Positions 4,729 to 6,254 of a DNA stretch of 6,254 nucleotides are shown here, one piece after another. The notes beneath the pieces are model-generated. The model was not told where the DNA came from. It was given only the letters and a program-made list of their open reading frames with translations, and did no database searches. Where the stretch lies: the NCBI GenBank assembly GCA_013813135.1, contig JACCSF010000152.1, positions 1 to 6,254 on the forward strand. The letters are read 5' to 3'. Source of the DNA: Thermoleophilaceae bacterium (GTDB taxonomy: Bacteria; Actinomycetota; Thermoleophilia; Solirubrobacterales; Thermoleophilaceae). Every line of letters starts with the position of its first letter. Position 1 is the first letter of the stretch. A program made the position numbers and the translations under genes.

Positions 4729-5901
4729 CTAGTTCAGGTCTTCGCCGTGGAGGGTCCCGCTCTCCACGGCTGAGACCTGGCCGTCTCGCTCGAGCACGAC
4801 GCGCGTGGTGGCCCAGCGCAGCAGGTCGCTGTCCTCGCCTCCGGCGGCCAGGATCGTCAGCGACCCGCCCTCCCCGGTGGCGCGCCCGGCCCCGAAGATG
4901 CGGCGCCGCGTGCCGTGCGGCAGCGCGTGCAGGGAGTCGATCACCACGGCCGCGTGGCCGCCGCGCTCCACCTGGCGCTTGGCGCGCTCGACGGCCAGCT
5001 CGGCGGCTTGCGCCTGGGCCTCGGGGGAGCGCTCGAAGCTGCCCCCCACCACCGGCGGCCCGAGCTCGCGCCATTCGCCGATCTCCTCGGGCCGTACGCC
5101 GGCGAGCACGACCTGAACGCCGACGTCGGTGTGGCGCTCGGCGAGAGCCTTCACGGCCTCTCGCAGCAGCGTGGTCGCGCCGGCCCCGGGCGGGCCCACG
5201 AGAGCGACGCGCGACCCCTGGCCGTAGGGCACGGCATCCAAAGCCGGCGGCGCGGCCAGGCGCTGCGTCGGGAAGACCGGTGTGAGCTCGCCGAACCAGG
5301 GCCGCTGCTCGGGCGGCTCCGCGTCGGCGCCGTTCACGCTCTCCACGCGGATCAAGGACGGGTGGCGCTCGTTGCGCCGCGGCGGGCGCACCGGCCCGCT
5401 GATCTCGTCGCCGGAGCGCAGCTCGCAGCGGCGAATCTGGGCGGGCGACACGTACACGTCGCCCTTCGACTGTCCCGCCGAGTCAAGCCGCAGGAAGCCG
5501 GAGCCGTTGGTCAGGATGTCGAGCCCGCCGGCGAGGATCTCCTCGTCGGAGGTCTCGTCCTCGACCTCCGGCTCCTCCTCGACGACGTCCAGCTCGCTCT
5601 CGCCGGGCTGCTCCTCTTCGGGAGCCTCCTCGCCAGAGGGGCCCTCGAGCGTCTCGTCGGAGGGAACCTCGTCCGGCGCGGCATCCTCCTCATCGGGGGT
5701 GGGCGGCGCCTCGATGGGCGCCTCGTCCTCGGGCGCCGGAGCCTCGTCGTCTGCCTCGTCGCCGCCCTGCGCGTCGAGAATCGCGCCGATCAGGTCCCCC
5801 TTGCGCTTGCTGCGGAAGCCCTCCAGGCCGAGCTCGGACGCGATCGCGTGCAGGTCGGCGAGCGGGCTGCCTTCGAGCTCCTTGCGCTGCAGAACTGACA
5901 C
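4729..5901 (-). CDS. Rho-like protein (transcription termination factor Rho paralogue), ATPase motifs degenerate
   Basis: The 390-residue product starts at GTG 5901-5899 with AAGGAG nine bases upstream (5916-5911). Domain order follows Rho. Residues 1-46 form a Rho_N helical domain (ELEGSPLADLHAIASELGL). Residues 47-121 are a very acidic linker. Residues 124-190 are the cold-shock-type primary RNA-binding domain (GSGFLRL, GDVYVSPAQIRRCELRSGDE). Residues 200-375 match the RecA-like ATPase: GQGSRVALVGPPGAGATTLL at the P-loop, RPEEIGEW, AAVVIDSL as Walker B, and FGAGRATGEGGSLTI. Compared with E. coli Rho (PPKAGKT, DERPEE), both P-loop lysines are replaced (PPGAGAT) and the catalytic Glu before RPEE is Val. 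The Q- and R-loop segment between Walker B and FGAGR is deleted, and the GTGNMELHLSR arginine-finger segment is gone. It probably binds nucleic acid but cannot translocate as Rho does; a genuine rho should exist elsewhere. A modulator of Rho or an RNA-binding protein is possible. Confidence 0.88.
   Translation of the reverse strand: MSVLQRKELEGSPLADLHAIASELGLEGFRSKRKGDLIGAILDAQGGDEADDEAPAPEDEAPIEAPPTPDEEDAAPDEVPSDETLEGPSGEEAPEEEQPGESELDVVEEEPEVEDETSDEEILAGGLDILTNGSGFLRLDSAGQSKGDVYVSPAQIRRCELRSGDEISGPVRPPRRNERHPSLIRVESVNGADAEPPEQRPWFGELTPVFPTQRLAAPPALDAVPYGQGSRVALVGPPGAGATTLLREAVKALAERHTDVGVQVVLAGVRPEEIGEWRELGPPVVGGSFERSPEAQAQAAELAVERAKRQVERGGHAAVVIDSLHALPHGTRRRIFGAGRATGEGGSLTILAAGGEDSDLLRWATTRVVLERDGQVSAVESGTLHGEDLN
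4744..4770. terminator. 9-bp inverted repeat inside the 3' end of the Rho-like gene, possible terminator for the copper gene
   Basis: GCCGTGGAG (4744-4752) pairs perfectly with CTCCACGGC (4762-4770) around a nine-base loop. It lies 20 bases past the copper-protein stop codon and within the last codons of the opposing Rho-like gene. The intergenic gap is only five bases, so any hairpin terminator for either gene must overlap coding sequence. There is no T-run, so function is uncertain. Confidence 0.35.
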
Positions 5902-6025
5902 TGGGGGCTGCTCCTTGATCGGGACGAGAGCGCGGAAGGCTACAGCGCGCCCGGCGGAATCCCTCGGCCGCTCCCGAACTCAGGTCGCCTGCACTGGATG
6001 TCCCGGAGAGAGGTACGCTCGGAAC

Positions 6026-6250
6026 ATCACCGACGCCGGAGGCGACAGGGAGAGGGAGCTCGTCGCAGAGGCGGTGTTCTACGCGCTCTTTCGCGTTGTC
6101 GAGATCGAGGAGCTCGCCGATGCGGAGAAGGCCGTCGAATGGGCCCAGGGAATCGTCGACGATCCGACACTGCGACTGGCATTCGGCGACGGAGTGATCG
6201 GCGCCGTCGCTGATCGGGCCAGGAGGGACGCCGCAGCGCCGGGCGACTGA
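6026..6250 (+). CDS. Small hypothetical protein, about 74 residues, start uncertain
   Basis: The frame ending at TGA 6248-6250 reads like real protein: ELVAEAVFYALFRVVEIEEL, then DAEKAVEWAQGIVDD, then LRLAFGDGVIGAVADRARR. It is mostly helical, balanced in charge, and has no membrane segment or signal. The other frames here give Arg-rich junk. No ATG or GTG lies in frame ahead of the protein-like part. The best candidate is ATC at 6026, 12 bases after AGAGG (6009-6013), but ATC is a rare start codon. The next in-frame start, GTG at 6074, would cut into the conserved-looking helix and has no proper spacing. A start lost by a small indel is also possible; ATG 5998 in another frame lies just upstream. 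It is divergent from the Rho-like gene, with about 125 bases between them. I do not recognise the family. Confidence 0.5.
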   Translation: MTDAGGDRERELVAEAVFYALFRVVEIEELADAEKAVEWAQGIVDDPTLRLAFGDGVIGAVADRARRDAAAPGD

Positions 6251-6254
6251 CGGC

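Noticed and set aside
4915..5898. Long plus-strand open frame of 327 codons opposite the Rho-like gene
   Set aside because: It mirrors the Rho-like gene; its composition is Leu/Arg/Gly/Ala-rich with no recognisable motif, while the minus strand carries unmistakable Rho motifs.
5282..6025. Upstream extension of the terminal small ORF back to 5282
   Set aside because: That part is Ser-rich antisense of the acidic Rho-like linker and not plausible protein.
1..6254. tRNA, rRNA, CRISPR arrays, insertion sequences or attachment sites
   Set aside because: No cloverleaf, repeat-spacer pattern, transposase motif or terminal inverted repeats were seen; the only inverted repeats found are the short hairpins and dyads listed.

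Overview
The window is GC-rich, with strong third-position G/C, GTG as well as ATG starts, and purine-rich Shine-Dalgarno sites. It looks like chromosomal DNA of a high-GC actinobacterium. A Rho paralogue with a long acidic linker, secreted Asp-box propeller and lipoprotein genes, and the style of the response-regulator remnant suggest Thermoleophilia/Solirubrobacterales. That placement is inference from gene style, not a proven taxonomy.

Layout. (1) 1-227, minus strand: the N-terminal part of a lipoprotein, probably of the COG4315/PF03640 secreted-repeat family, cut by the left edge. (2) 344-520, plus strand: the wreck of an MmcQ/YjbR-family gene, readable only by joining three frames. (3) 666-2228, plus strand: a secreted six-Asp-box (BNR) sialidase-fold propeller, closed by a 14-bp perfect terminator hairpin at 2236-2268. 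(4) 2270-2840, minus strand: a broken response regulator whose receiver domain is spread over three frames, followed by an unrecognised tail. (5) 2984-3445, plus strand: an unrecognised 153-residue acidic protein. (6) 3486-4723, plus strand: a two-domain copper protein. An N-terminal domain carries the copper-ligand pattern of PHM/SURNod19-like proteins, and a C-terminal cupredoxin has a complete type 1 site. A one-base deletion at about 4394 splits the reading frame exactly at the linker. (7) 4729-5901, minus strand: a Rho-like protein that keeps the fold landmarks but has lost the P-loop lysines, the catalytic glutamate, and the loops that grip RNA in the central channel. (8) about 6026-6250, plus strand: a small unrecognised ORF without a canonical start.

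How the parts relate. Genes 5 and 6 are 40 bases apart on the same strand and may be co-transcribed; each is preceded by a similar CTGCA/TGCAG dyad. The copper protein and the Rho-like gene are convergent, with stop codons only five bases apart. Three of the eight coding loci are frame-damaged. The MmcQ locus also has internal deletions and is clearly decayed, whereas the copper-protein lesion is a single base and could be a sequencing or assembly error.

The most interesting items are the PHM-like plus cupredoxin copper protein with its frameshift, and the apparently ATPase-dead, acidic-linker Rho paralogue. No RNA genes, CRISPR arrays or insertion sequences were seen.
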